From Promerops cafer (Eukaryota > Chordata > Aves > Passeriformes > Nectariniidae): a stretch of DNA of 64,000 nt. The notes beneath the pieces were generated by a model, which had not been told where the DNA came from, made no database searches, and saw only the letters and a list, made by a program, of their open reading frames with translations. Positions 23,481-36,500 of the stretch are shown here, piece by piece. The translations under genes were made by a program, and so were the position numbers. Where the stretch lies: positions 889,043 through 953,042 of the forward strand of contig VZSE01009986.1 of NCBI GenBank assembly GCA_013398275.1, written 5' to 3'. How positions within the stretch are numbered: the first letter of the stretch is position 1; each line of letters begins with the position of its first letter.

Positions 23481-26400
23481 CTTTTCAAGGTGTACTCTTT
23501 CCACATGAGAAATCCAACAGCCTGGGCCTTTCTAAACTTTCCAGCTTTATAAATTTTCCAGACAATCAGATGCTTGGTCTTAACATTTCACCATGATACA
23601 TATACAATATATCAAACTGTACATACACATATCAGCAAACCCATCTCCATTACCACAGCAAATCAGAATCAGAGAGCAAGCCATCTCCTTTTAAAGCCTT
23701 ACTTTGAAAATTCTTCCGTTTACATGCAGGTAAGTGAGCAAAGTGTCCAAACACACAAAAAGATGTGACCAACTGTGCTGGCATGGGCCCCCTCTGCACA
23801 CAGTTAGCAATTAACAGGACAGTATGGCTTCATACTTCAGCACAGCAAGTACAGCAGCAGTGGTAAAAGGAAACTATGCCACACCTATTAGGATGCACAT
23901 TTTTAAATAATTTTTAATTAATTATCGGAGGGCAAGATTTCAGAATTTCACAGAAAAAAAAACCCAAATCAATTAAAGAAATAAATTTGTACTGCTGAAG
24001 ACATCTGTAATGGTGTCTGAACATGATACCTACATTCCCCCCTTCTCTTCTATTGATCCATTACTCTCAAAGTTAATATAAATACAGATACACATACTGC
24101 CACACACATCATTTGCCTTTTTTTTTAGGGAAATGAGGAACTCAATTCGACATAAATCCAAAGTGTATTTGCTCCAAACACATTCATCCATAAATGGCAA
24201 ACCACATTCTCATTCTTGAATAATGCAACAAAACAGATCAGCCATACAAAGTAATTGTGTGTGTGTGTAAACATGTATTTTTCCTGTTTTCTTAGCATCT
24301 TGAAAGCCCTTCTGTGTTCCTGGAGCTCCCTGCCATGAAGGACAGCCCAGACAAACCCACTGGAGTGTATTTCTATGAAGCCTGAGAGCACCATCTCAGC
24401 TCCTGGTCCAGAGGCAAAGGTCTGTGCAGGCCCCTGTGAGGCTCCAGCGTTCATGGCAGCTGAACTGACCCTGAGCAAACACATCCCTGTTAGTGGCTCT
24501 GTGGCCCCACCTGAAGGAACTGCCCTGCGTGTCACCTGCCTGTGTGGCACAGGGATACAGCCTGTCCACAGGCCACTCGGGATGACACAGCTCACAACAG
24601 CATCAGGATGGCTAATCCAGACAAACTGGAACACTACAGGTAGGAAAACCACTCTATGGTATGCCTGGCAGTCAGAGGCCCTCATGTTTTTACAAGTTCT
24701 TTCTATTTAAGACTGTGTCAGCTCCATCACTTCACCTTTTAAATGGTCTGGGAATATTTACTAAACTTTCAGTATCTTTATTTGGAAAACACTACACTGG
24801 TCACAGGGAAAAAGAAACTACTTCACATCTTACAGCTTTCTTCACTGTATCCATTCTTCACTGTCAACCCAGTGTGAATTTGAAAGGTGTTTTCAACTAT
24901 ACTTACCTACACATGTATACACAATAGAAGTATATTCAAATTCTACATGGTTATGCCATGAAGTTTCAGGAAGCCAGACCACCCTCACTACACCAAGAGG
25001 ACTGACATAAATAAATACAATAGTGGCCCTCAAGACACCTCACTTTATGAAATATAAATATCTCTAACCCAAACATTGCTATTATAATACTCAGTACAGC
25101 CAGGCTCTCCCCTGAAGGGATAAGCACAAGTCACCCAAAAATCACAACAGACACGATACCTGAATTATTTCGAACAAGAGAAAAAAGTCAAAAAAACACA
25201 TACAGGCCAAGCCAGCACCCAGGATTCAGCTTTAATCAGCACCACAAGTATCAGTGAAAACTGTTTCAGCACTCATGTGAAATATTTAGTAAACACATGA
25301 ACAGAACTGACTGTCAACTCTGCCTGTAAAACTAAAGTAACTTGGGAACTTCAAGCACTTTCACTCGCAGTAATTTGTTTTGCACAGTGCATGCAAACAG
25401 TTAGATGCAGCTCCATTGTAGCTGTAGACAGTAAGAAAGCCCTTTGCAACACAAAACAAAGGGAATGCTGTTATTCCAGGTACTTAACAGGCTTTCGAGT
25501 GAAATGATGCAAAGTAAACACATGTAAAATACTTTTTTCAAGTTCAGGAGAGTGGAATCTATTTGCTGACATCAGAACAAGGGAAGAGCCAGGCTGAAAT
25601 CCCAACCAACCTCTTGGCCAGCTACAGCAAAGCAGTGAGCTGAAGCTTTGCAGTCACCTATAACCTAAAAGAGCTCTTAAAGCTCAGCTGAGAGCAGGAG
25701 GAGACCTTGCAAACCAGGAACAAACACAGTGCAGGTTAACCCCCAAAAGGAAAAAGTCACAGGAATCATGGAGGTGCTTCTCAAACTAAACTTGTCCTAA
25801 ACCCCAAAACAAGAATTCAGGTTGTGCTACATGCTGAACTTATCTGTTGTTGGTAACCTAGTATCTCCTGTTTATCTTTCATTACAACTGGTTTTGTAGT
25901 TTCAGCTCACAAAGATTACAAGATCCACACAGTTTATGCCTAAAGCAAGTGCTCACAAACTTCCCTGGAAAACAGCCATCCACGAATATAAATACATGCT
26001 GAAATACAGCACTTGAAACTGTAAGTTGCAAGTGTAAAGCAGAAAGAATACAAGCAATAACCTTTCAAAATAAAACTAAAATACATCCCATCTGCAATCT
26101 CCCCTTCTTGTAGGGGCACAAGTGCAATGAAATACACATATGTCACAAACTTAAACTGCTGGTACCATTACACTCAGGTTTAAAAAGCTTGTTAACCAAC
26201 GGCACATTGTATCAATTTCCTAAGATCCACGAGTGACTTCAGTGAAGCCAGCGTGGGCTCACTTACCAACCTGATATGCACCATTGGAAGCTCTCTTCCC
26301 AGAGGATGCAGCTCCATACAAAGCAGCTGCCACAAAATCTCAGCTGGCCAAAGAGCTGGAGCTCCAGCAGCCCTTGTTACTCACTAGGGACAGCCTGTCG

Positions 26401-29400
26401 CAGGGAGGAACGGGTTGGAAAACCCTGTATGAAATAGGTTATGTGGCTATTTCTGCAGCAGTTTCCCCTACAACTATTTCAAGAGGCGCTTCCAAGGGAA
26501 CCGACTGAATCACTTCCCACAGGAACAACGTGGGGGTTGTTTTGGAAAGGGGTGAGCAAAGCCAGGGCTCGTTCTCAGGGACAGCAGAGCGAGGCTTTTC
26601 TGCACAGTCACAGCAGCATCTACAGACTCACCAAAGGGCACCCAGAGCACGGATTCCACACTGGGCGAGTGCAGTTCTCGTGGCTAACACATTCAGTTTT
26701 TCCCTCTGGAAGTGGAGTTTCCACGTCACATCCGTGCACATTACCTAGAGCACTGCATTAATTACTCAACCATATTCTAGCTATTATTGTTAGTATTTCA
26801 TTAAATATGTGAATGTTTCCAAGTTCTAAAAGCTATCCCTGCCTCTCCATACAGGATCTTGTTCAACAAAAAGCCAAGTACAGCAGAATATTGAAATTAG
26901 CTGTGAACTGTATAATCCCATTGTTCAATTTCATGGCATTTAAGACAGTACCTTCCCCTCCACACAAGTCTGGATGTTAATCCATGCTGGGACCTGATTT
27001 AATTTTCCAGATGACATGATGGGAACATGCTACAATGGCATATTAATGTAACTATGCTGCTCTTTTACTTACAACTTTTCTTACGTCATATAGTGAGGAG
27101 TTTAGCTTTTTAAAAGACACATGCTTAATTACTTCTACAAACAGCACAGCTCAAACTGATCTGTATTTGAATTGTATGGAAATTATAAGACCACTAAAGT
27201 TTTTAAAAAACTATCAGAAAATACTTCCCAGAGTAAACCATGCAAACCCAATATAAACAAACTTGCTTCTTCTGATAAAAATCAGCTGATTTAATCCATA
27301 CTGGCTACAAATAATTCATTTCAATCCCAAATTGAAAAATACAGTGAAAATTACTTCATTTTTTCTCCTTACTAATTATCTACTTCATTCACTTCTTTAA
27401 GGTCCTTATAGCTGCAATCCCTCTAAAATGAACTGGAATTCCATTCAGAGAAACTTTTAATTTCAACACCCACAATACATTCTCATCCTTATGCACCACA
27501 ACTAAAAAGCAATGCAAACTTCTTTCCAAACCTCTGCAAACTCCTTGGTGTCCTGCACTCAGCACAGCCGAACACTCCTGCTTGCCCCTAACCTGCTGCA
27601 GCTCAGCCTGCAGATACCATCTCAGAGAGCAGGAAGCAGGGGAGGAGGGAAAAAGGCGGGGATGGGTGGAGAAAACGTGGGAAAGAAAAAACTTACATAC
27701 ACACAAGAAGACAGACACGAAACCTCAGAACAAGTTCTGGCATAAAATACATATGGAATAAAAACTTTCATTTTTATTTAATATGCAGCTTTAAGCCTTC
27801 AATCTTTTCTTTTTAAAGTGCACTTTATTCTAAAAGTGTGCAAGCAGAAAACAACCAAGATGCAAAAGAAAATTCTACAAGTCTTACAGCCCATCACAGA
27901 AGCCCACTGCCAGCACCACAGTGTGTGAGACTGATGTCACCCCGAGGTGTCACTGAGCACAGCAAGAACCCGCAGCGGGTTCCACGCTCAAACACACAAC
28001 TCACGTGAGTTTGTAATCAACCTCTTCACCTGGAAGATCACAGTGCAAACAAATATCCCACCCCGAGGATCCAGGCTGCATCCCTGCACCAGGCTGGGCC
28101 TGAGTCAGTGGACACGGCCCTGCAGTAACAACAGTTACTGAAGGTTCTGTGCATCCCCGACAAGCACCGCTGAGAGAACCAGCCAGGACCGGTGCATCAG
28201 CTGCTCTGCACGAGGCCACGGACAGTAATGTCACAAAAAACAGACTCACAAGTTTGCCTCTCTTTCTTTAACAGAACATTTGGAAGTCTGCCCTGCAAGT
28301 GCCAAAAACCTCACTGGTAACATGAAAATGATTTTCACAACACTTTAATCTAGAAACATAATATAAGGTTTGTAACTCACAAACAAAATGCTGTTCAGAC
28401 TTCAGTAAAGTGATGCGAAAGCAGGAAAGACTGAGAGCAAAGGCAGTATAAAATATACATCATAGGAAACAGGAAGGAAGGGAGAAAACCAGAACAGATT
28501 AAGCAAATCACTATGATTTCCATAATTGTTTTTATATTATTAACACATCAAGAGCCAGAGGGGCAGTGAGGAGCAAAACTTTCTTTAGCAGTGTTCAGCA
28601 ACATCTTATATCTTATATCTTTTTTTTTTAAAAAATCCTTCCAAAAAAAAGCAGATTAAACTGCATATTTTCTTGCAGATTTTTACTCAAGGCAATATAC
28701 AGCTCTCCAGAATAAAGAGATGTAGAGAGGTAACAGCTCTAACAACACAAGAACTGGCACAGGTTGTCAGAGTTAGGTCTGTACACCTGGGGTGCACACC
28801 AGGTTTCCGATCCCCTCGCACCAGGTTTCCAGTGCAGGCATGAGACCAGCAGCAGCTTTATAAGCTATTCAGAATAAACATTAAATATGAGACTTTCACT
28901 GTTTCTAGCAGACAAACCAACTTTCCATCTAAAGGGATCTTGGTTCACTTTACAATCCTGTTAAATAAACAGAAACAACACTCACTTCTCGGATAAGAAG
29001 ACAGGAAAAACACTCGCTGTCTTTTACAAACAGAAGAGGCTCCATTGGTTTCCTCATCAATTATTCGGTGTCATGTCAAGCTGTTGAACTGCCCAGCTTG
29101 CCACGTGCAGAGCATTTAGTCAGACCCTCTTACAAGGCAACATGTTCCATCTCAACTGCTAGTATTTACCCCTCAGACTCTTAAATGGAATGGGGTGAGG
29201 TTTAACCAAAACTTTACTAATTCTTTTAATGGAAGCTGGGAAACAGTTGTGGTGCAAGCAGAGTGTTCAAAATACGAAGTACAATTGGGAAAATATCCCT
29301 CTATTAAGTCCTTAAGTTCTTTTGTTTCATCCATACTATGATATTGGTTTTACAAAACCCAGTTGTATAATGGTGCAGATTAATGTCTACTGCTAGCATT

Positions 29401-30538
29401 CTAAACCACTAAGAGTAGGGAGACATTGAAAGCATAAGATGTCTTCAGTGATCAGCAAACTCAGAATTACTTCTTTACCAAGAAGAGCAGGAAGCTTTCA
29501 GTCCAGGTTAATTTTTAAACTGCTGATACTGACAGAACTAAAGCTAGAACTATAAGAAGGGGATGCACAGGATAGAGCTAAAACTAAAATAACAGAGATC
29601 AAAACCAGAAGACAAAATAAGTACTTATTTCCAGTCCTGCTTGTTACATGTTTCTCCCATCTTCATTTGAGGTCTTCAGATCTTTTCTCTGCACTCGTTA
29701 ATGACTTTGGTGATACCTCGAGCCCACATTAAAGCACGGTTGATGAATCTTTTGAGTTTGCTTTACTGTGCACTTAAGGGGATATTTCTCTTGATAACCA
29801 TCTGTTCTTCAACCAACCCAGAAATGCAGTATTCCTGAAAATCGAAGCCAAACTCCAGGAGTCCTGTAAACTGCAAATTTTGAATAGATTATATTTTCAA
29901 TTCTTTTTTCCCCCTGTAATTTTAGTCAGCATATTATAAATCAGCTAAAACTTGCAAAAAATATAATTAGGTAAAATTGTACTTCAATGGTCAAGAAATC
30001 CACAGCGCCTGGCTTACAAAATGAAATATGAAGTGTTTTGAAACATTTTACAGGCTGCCTGTAATAATTATACAAAGGAGTTTAAATGCAGAAGTTGAAT
30101 GGGAACACCTACTTTAAGCGGCTTTTTGGGGTTTAATAATTTTTTAAATTTATTTGTGTTTGATCAGAGTAGTTTTTCTCATAACCTTTTTGACACTCTA
30201 TAAATTTAATAGAGATGTGTTTCAAGTGCTCAGGCCATGAATACTGAATTTGTTTCTCTCCTGCCTCTTTGTATTTATATTCTGAGACAGCGGAGTTGCC
30301 TGGTGACAGTCTCCCCACTTCCACAGCAGCTGGCAAGCCCTCCTTGTCCTGGGAATATGAAAGAACCAGTTAACTAATATTTCAGGCTCTGATTTAAATG
30401 TGACAGTCTGGAAGTGCCAATATCATGCAGGGCAGGATTTACAAGCTAAGATTTTTCTAAAAGTCTCAGAAGCAACAAAGAAAGAAAAATAAAAAGACCT
30501 TTATCACGTGTAGCTAACATGCAGCAAAAATTAATCCT

Positions 30539-30554
30539 GATTAATTAATTAATC
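30539..30554. other. Perfect 16-bp homeodomain-type palindrome
   Basis: The sequence GATTAATTAATTAATC is its own reverse complement. It contains several overlapping TAAT/ATTA homeodomain cores and, with the next base, a TAATCC bicoid-type site. TTAATCC also occurs just upstream at 30531-30537. Such AT-rich palindromes can also arise by chance in this base composition. Confidence 0.6.
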
Positions 30555-33500
30555 CAAATTAGTGCATCATCTAGAGTTTAACAATACCAGACACAAGCAG
30601 TGATTGTCTAAATCTGTTAACTTAGATTTTCAGAATGCAAATTCTCAGGCTACAACCAAAGCAACCAGAGCCTTGACAGCTTTACAAGAAACAGTCACCT
30701 CTTTAATATTTACAGGACATGTATTTCAGATGGCTTCTGAATGCCTACCTGCTGGCCCGAGACTACTGCTTCTGCTGAAGGGCCAAGCACATGCACCCAA
30801 AACAATTTCTCTAAGCTCACTTTGTACAGCAGCAAAAATAGGAGTTATATTTGATAAAATTAGAGCTTATAGCCAACTGTATACTCAACAGTATTAATTA
30901 GCATACTAAGCACCTTCATTTTAAAAAATCCTCATTCAATTAATTTTACAAGAAATTTTTATGTAATATTACATTTTCTACTTTCCTGTGTCAACCAAAT
31001 AACTTTTAACTTGGTTGTTGCTCTGAAGAAAACTAGAATTAACATTTTAATTTCATATTTCTTTTTAGCAATAGTGTATTAAAAGGAACTTGTGTAAAAC
31101 CACAATTTGGCCATGGCAATCAATCAACTGTATTACAAAACCTAAAGGAATTGCTAATGAAAACAAACAGTATTTTCCAACACACTGCCAGGCTTTTCAC
31201 TACTAGAAAATACTTTGAGTTTTACAAACATTTTCCAAGCTTCTTTATTTTTGTCATTTTTGGGTTTCGCTTTAATGATAGTTTGGCCATTTAAATTTGG
31301 TAATAACCTATATTTTCTATGTCTTAGAGAACATTTTACAATTGTTTAACTTTTAATAATTTCTTTCCAAACTCCACCAACCACAATAAGTTCATATTGT
31401 CAGAGAAATACATAAAGCACTGCAGAAATACATTCATTGCGATATGGATTGCCACATATCAGGTTTAATCTGAACTGACTGAAAAAGGACATGGAACAGA
31501 AGTGTTGTAGCCAACCATAAGTTCTTGAAGTGTTGTACCAAGAAAGGAAAAACAACAACTCTTCTCTTGAGCAACTGGATAATTGCCCAAACTACAGAAA
31601 GAAACCTTCTTTGTTACACATGCAACAGTGAATACTGATTTCTAAGCCTCAAGCTATGTAACTTCCTAATGTTTCAAACTCTGACCCTACTTTCCTACTC
31701 TCAATATTGATGGTCTGCAATTGTTTCCAGTCTCCAAGTGCCCATGTGTCATTGCAGTGGCACAGCACTGCTCCCAGACACTGCTCTGTCACCGACTGCA
31801 CAAATAGCCTCTGAGGGGAACCTCCAGCACAGCGACTGCACAGGTCAGAGGAAACAGAGCTGCACCAGCAGCTGGGGCGTGATGGCTTCTGTTAGTGCAT
31901 CTCTGCTTAGTTCAGGATGCCTCAGTGATTCCTATGGCACGGAAACAAAACAAACAATTCTATCAGAGATGAAACGCTGAAAACCTCGTTCTCAATTCCA
32001 TTGGTCCCTGCAGGGGAGATGTCACCACAAATGCTTTTGGGCATGTGCAGTAAGATATAGCTTATCTGTCATAACATAAATCTGATTCATCCACGTCCTT
32101 ATCAACAAAGGACAGCCAAACCTCACGAGCATTTCTGGGGAGCAGATTTCATAGCAGTGCTCTGGCTGTAGCTTTTCCAGTGTAGCCACACTTAGAGGGT
32201 CACCCTCACTGCACTGACAACCCCAGAAACCTGGGCTATGAAACAGAACGGACCAAGAGTTCCCATGGTCACCAACGCATCCTGAGCTTTGAGGTGTGCA
32301 AGTTCATATATTAAAATATCACACATAAGAGAGAGCACTATTATTGGGACACTTCAAAACCTGGCCTTGTACCCTTCAGTACTCAGCCTCACCTTTTTGT
32401 TTCAGCCTGAGCCATGTAACATGCCCATCTCAACTCATCACTCCTATTAGTGCTGCCCATTCTTTCAAAATGGTAAAACAGTAAAAATCTGTAAGAACAG
32501 GTAAGCTGGAATCCAGTTTAAAAAAAAACAAAAATAACAGAGATTAGTCACAGTGAGCCTCACCTAAGGTTGCAGCATCACTGAGGTCCCATGAAAGCCT
32601 TCAACTAAAGCATTAAATGAGAGGAAAGTTTGTAAGAACAGGAAAAGCATCCAACATGCACCCCAGCAAAACATTTCCGTAGAGTCAGAAATGTTGATGA
32701 CAGAAGCTGAACTTCTTGAACACCATTCAAAACTTAGTGGGGGTGAGGGGAAGGAGGTCCTAACATGGAAAAATGCATCTCATGGAGCTAATGACCGTGA
32801 GATGAAAGGAAAACAAAATCACTGCATGTTCAGCTGCTCAGAATGACTTCTCTCTTTTGGAGGACAGTTCGTTAACTGGACAGCATCAGGCAGCACAACA
32901 GAGCCATGGACATATCGACACTTGCAGGACTGACCTAGTTCATGGCTGCAATGCTTTCAGTTACCATTAGCAAAGCTCACTATGCAGAGTGCAATGCTGT
33001 AACAAAAAGAAGGTCTCTGTGCAAGAAAGTTTAGCACATTTAAAGCAGTGCTGTTGGCTTGAAGAAAAATTTGGTTTAGATAAAGAGGAGTTCGCTGATA
33101 TTTTGTGCAGCTAGACAGGAAATCTATCATCTTGCTAAAAAAATATAAAACATTTTTGCTACTGTAGAAAAGGCAAGGGTATCAAAAGGATTTTTAACCG
33201 TAAAAAATGTTTTCAGACACTTGATACTTCCAAGATGTATGAGAGCATACATCCAGCTATCAAAATGCTCCTGAGAGAGTGGAGTAGTTCAGTTCTGAGC
33301 AGGAACATTTCATAATCACATCACAGCCCTGGAAATCAGGCATATATAAACCCAGCAATTTCACTAATTTCTTCTTTCCCTTCCCCAGCTTTAAGAAACC
33401 ACAAATTCCCAACTAAATTTTCAGCCCTTTTCAAAGCTCTGCAGATTTGTTTCAATCTGGTCACCCTTAGAAGCAGATTTGCTGAAAACAATCTTTTTCC

Positions 33501-36500
33501 TTCACTAGCAATTCCAAAGGTAATCTAAAACTGTAACCTGAATCCACTTGTACAAACTCTCTCCACAGGCTGAGGATCCAGGCGGTGCTGAAGTGCAGCT
33601 GGCCATCGACTCTGGGAGTGGGATGCTGGGGGAAAGAGCTCTCACAAATCTGACAAACTAGAAGGAAGCTCAAGAGCTGGGGCGGCTCTTATCACACACC
33701 AGCACACCTTGAGCAGTACCTACTCTCATTATCTGTACCTGTTCTCATTATCTCATTCCATGTGTAATTGGGTTTCTAAGCTCTCTAGTCCCCAGCTGCT
33801 TTTTCCCCAAGTCTGAATTCATACTGCTGTTGTACTCTCATCAGAAGAATTTCAAGCATCAACAGGTCATTTCTAAAAACTCTCCTTTTTGCTAAACTCT
33901 TATTAGTGCTACACCCAAACACCCTTTTTGGAGAACAGAAATTAATGACATTTACCACGATTTACGTGTTGAAAAATAAACATGTATCACTAACTCTAGT
34001 ACCACAACACCAATGCTCCATGCCATAATTGTTCCATAGAGGCTCCACAGCCTTTTCTTAAGTGACCAAACTAATGATGAAGTTCTCTCCATCTTTTTAT
34101 ACAAGTATATATGTTTAATTTTTAAGCATGAAAGATTAAATTAGAAGTTACCCACACAAACACAACTCCTTTTAAAAAGGCTCAAAACACTGTATTTACA
34201 TCTGCAAGTACTCACGTTATTACTACAACCTTTATAACAGAGCTTAGGTTTGCTTCAAACAAAACAGGGTTCTCAGTGATAGAGGCCCAAGAAAAAGCCC
34301 TGCATACAGTTAGTCTACAAAGAATTAACTGGATTAATTAGCAAGGGATTTGAGAAGCAGCTTGGAGCTAGAAAACCAAAACACTAAATTGTTTAAATAC
34401 TTTGGCAATGGATCAAGGTTTCTAGGCAGCCCTGTGTTCCATTCTCTCCTTTTTTTTTTTGCTCGGTGTTTTAACACATTTAACCTGACGAGGTACTTTT
34501 TCATGAGATATGAATGACACTGTCAAAATACCAAAAAAGAAGATGTGAATTAAAAAATGCCACAAGCTGTTAGCAATTCTGCCAACATGCATGAGCCCAG
34601 GCAACATTAATTAAAAATCAATAGCTTAGGACATAAATAGCTCTTATCTTGGTTATAGTATATCTCTAACATAACTCTTTATTAAAGAAAAAAAAAGGGG
34701 AAAAAAAGCAGTGTCTCTGCTATTATACTGACTGAATTGACCACAACAAAGCAAAAGGAATAAGGCAAAAACCCTGAGCAAAGAAACCCTTATGAGAAAG
34801 GGAGGACAGGCATATGAATGATTGGAATGCTTCAGCCTTGCACTATCATTAACACATAACTGGCTGGAAACAGCCACATTGCAAATACTTGGAGAACAAG
34901 TTACCAGGAAGAACATTCCATGTTTTCAGTGCTAATAAGATTCTATACAAAATCCTTCTTGCCAAGGAAATAAAAATAACATGCACATCTTTCTGTCAGC
35001 TAGAAGTTAGTAATCTGTATCATCCTGAGTTTATTAATCAGTATTTTTATTTTGCATCTACACTAAAGACTGTAAATTCTCTGATAATTATAAAATAAAG
35101 ATGGAAAAAAGCAGGAAATTGCACTCAACCTTTATGTCCTTTAGGGACACCATCTTCAAACTAAAGTTACATTAGCAGGCATCAAAGCTAAAAGACTTAA
35201 GATTAACTAGGAACTTAAATCACAGCTTTCAACAGCTGTTTTCACACTTGCAGAGAGCCAAACCTTTGAAAGACCCAAACCCATTTTCTAACACAATATC
35301 ACCTAAAGCCCACCAAGCTGGATGTGCAGTTTGGGTCTGTTGTAACACCCAGACAATCATGACAATTTAGAGTTCTGAAGAGTTTCTACAGAAAATTAAC
35401 ATGAAACAGAAGATGTAAAATCATACTGAAATGGAAAGGCTAAGCTTAGTTTTCTTTTTGTCTAACAACTCCTGCTTTATTCAATGATTGTTAATGATGG
35501 GCATATCAAATGCTTCCATCAAGACACGGTAGTGTGTAATCAATGATGAAGAATCCAAACAAATGGAAACATTTCACTATGTCTACCTTGCACCTGTACT
35601 TCAGCACACTCCTACTTCTTCGAGTCCCCCTGTCATAATCCCAACTCCCAAAAATTTATTGACTGAAGTGCAGCACAAGAAAATCAAAGGTTCTATTCAT
35701 AAAGCACAGACACCAAGTGTCAGGACAGGGAAGCAGAAGACCCCATTTTCACAAGATCTTTTGCTCTAACTTTTCATTGAGCTACAGTCAGAAATTATGT
35801 ACTTCATTCTGAACTGTCCAAATTCCATTCCAGCTATTGCCAAATCCAGTTAACCTTGTTTTAAGGTGCATTGAATACAAGGTTTTGTTGCTGCATTGAT
35901 ATAACACAATTTTTCATCAAGAAAGTTAATTATGCAATCTTCATTTTTAGTAGGAGAAGTACATTAGAACACAGAACTGCCTGTATTAGAGTTCCTCTAA
36001 ACAGAATAAATTGAAATTCCACCAAGTTCCTCCAATAATGCTTTTTGTCATTGTAAAAATACAAACTAGCACTTTATTAACATTTCAACCATTGTCTCCA
36101 TGGAAGGTTCAAGAAAAACAAACAATTCCGAGACTTTGTTAAATCATCTGTCTCCATTTTACTTGATCATTATAAACAAAACTGAATAGAAGATGCACAA
36201 GTAATTTGTAAACTCTTTCAAAGGATCTGATTTACATTTTTCTTCTACAAAGATGAAGATCTCCCCATAACATGCTCCATTTGTATTAATTATTAAATTA
36301 AGACACTCATATTACATATATGGCAAAAATGGAATATATTTTTGATATGTTTTGGAATTACTTTCAGCAGTCTAACGCTATTTATAATACTGGTGAAAAT
36401 ACTGCCACCAATAAAGAAACAAACATTAAAAAGGTGTCCTTTAAGCTCCCCTTTAAGGCATCTACCATAATCGTATAATTTGCTCTGGACATCATTAAAA

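Noticed and set aside
24125..24685. 186-codon minus-strand frame in intron 2
   Set aside because: No recognisable domain, ordinary intronic base composition, no splice sites or Kozak support; a chance frame is the likeliest explanation.
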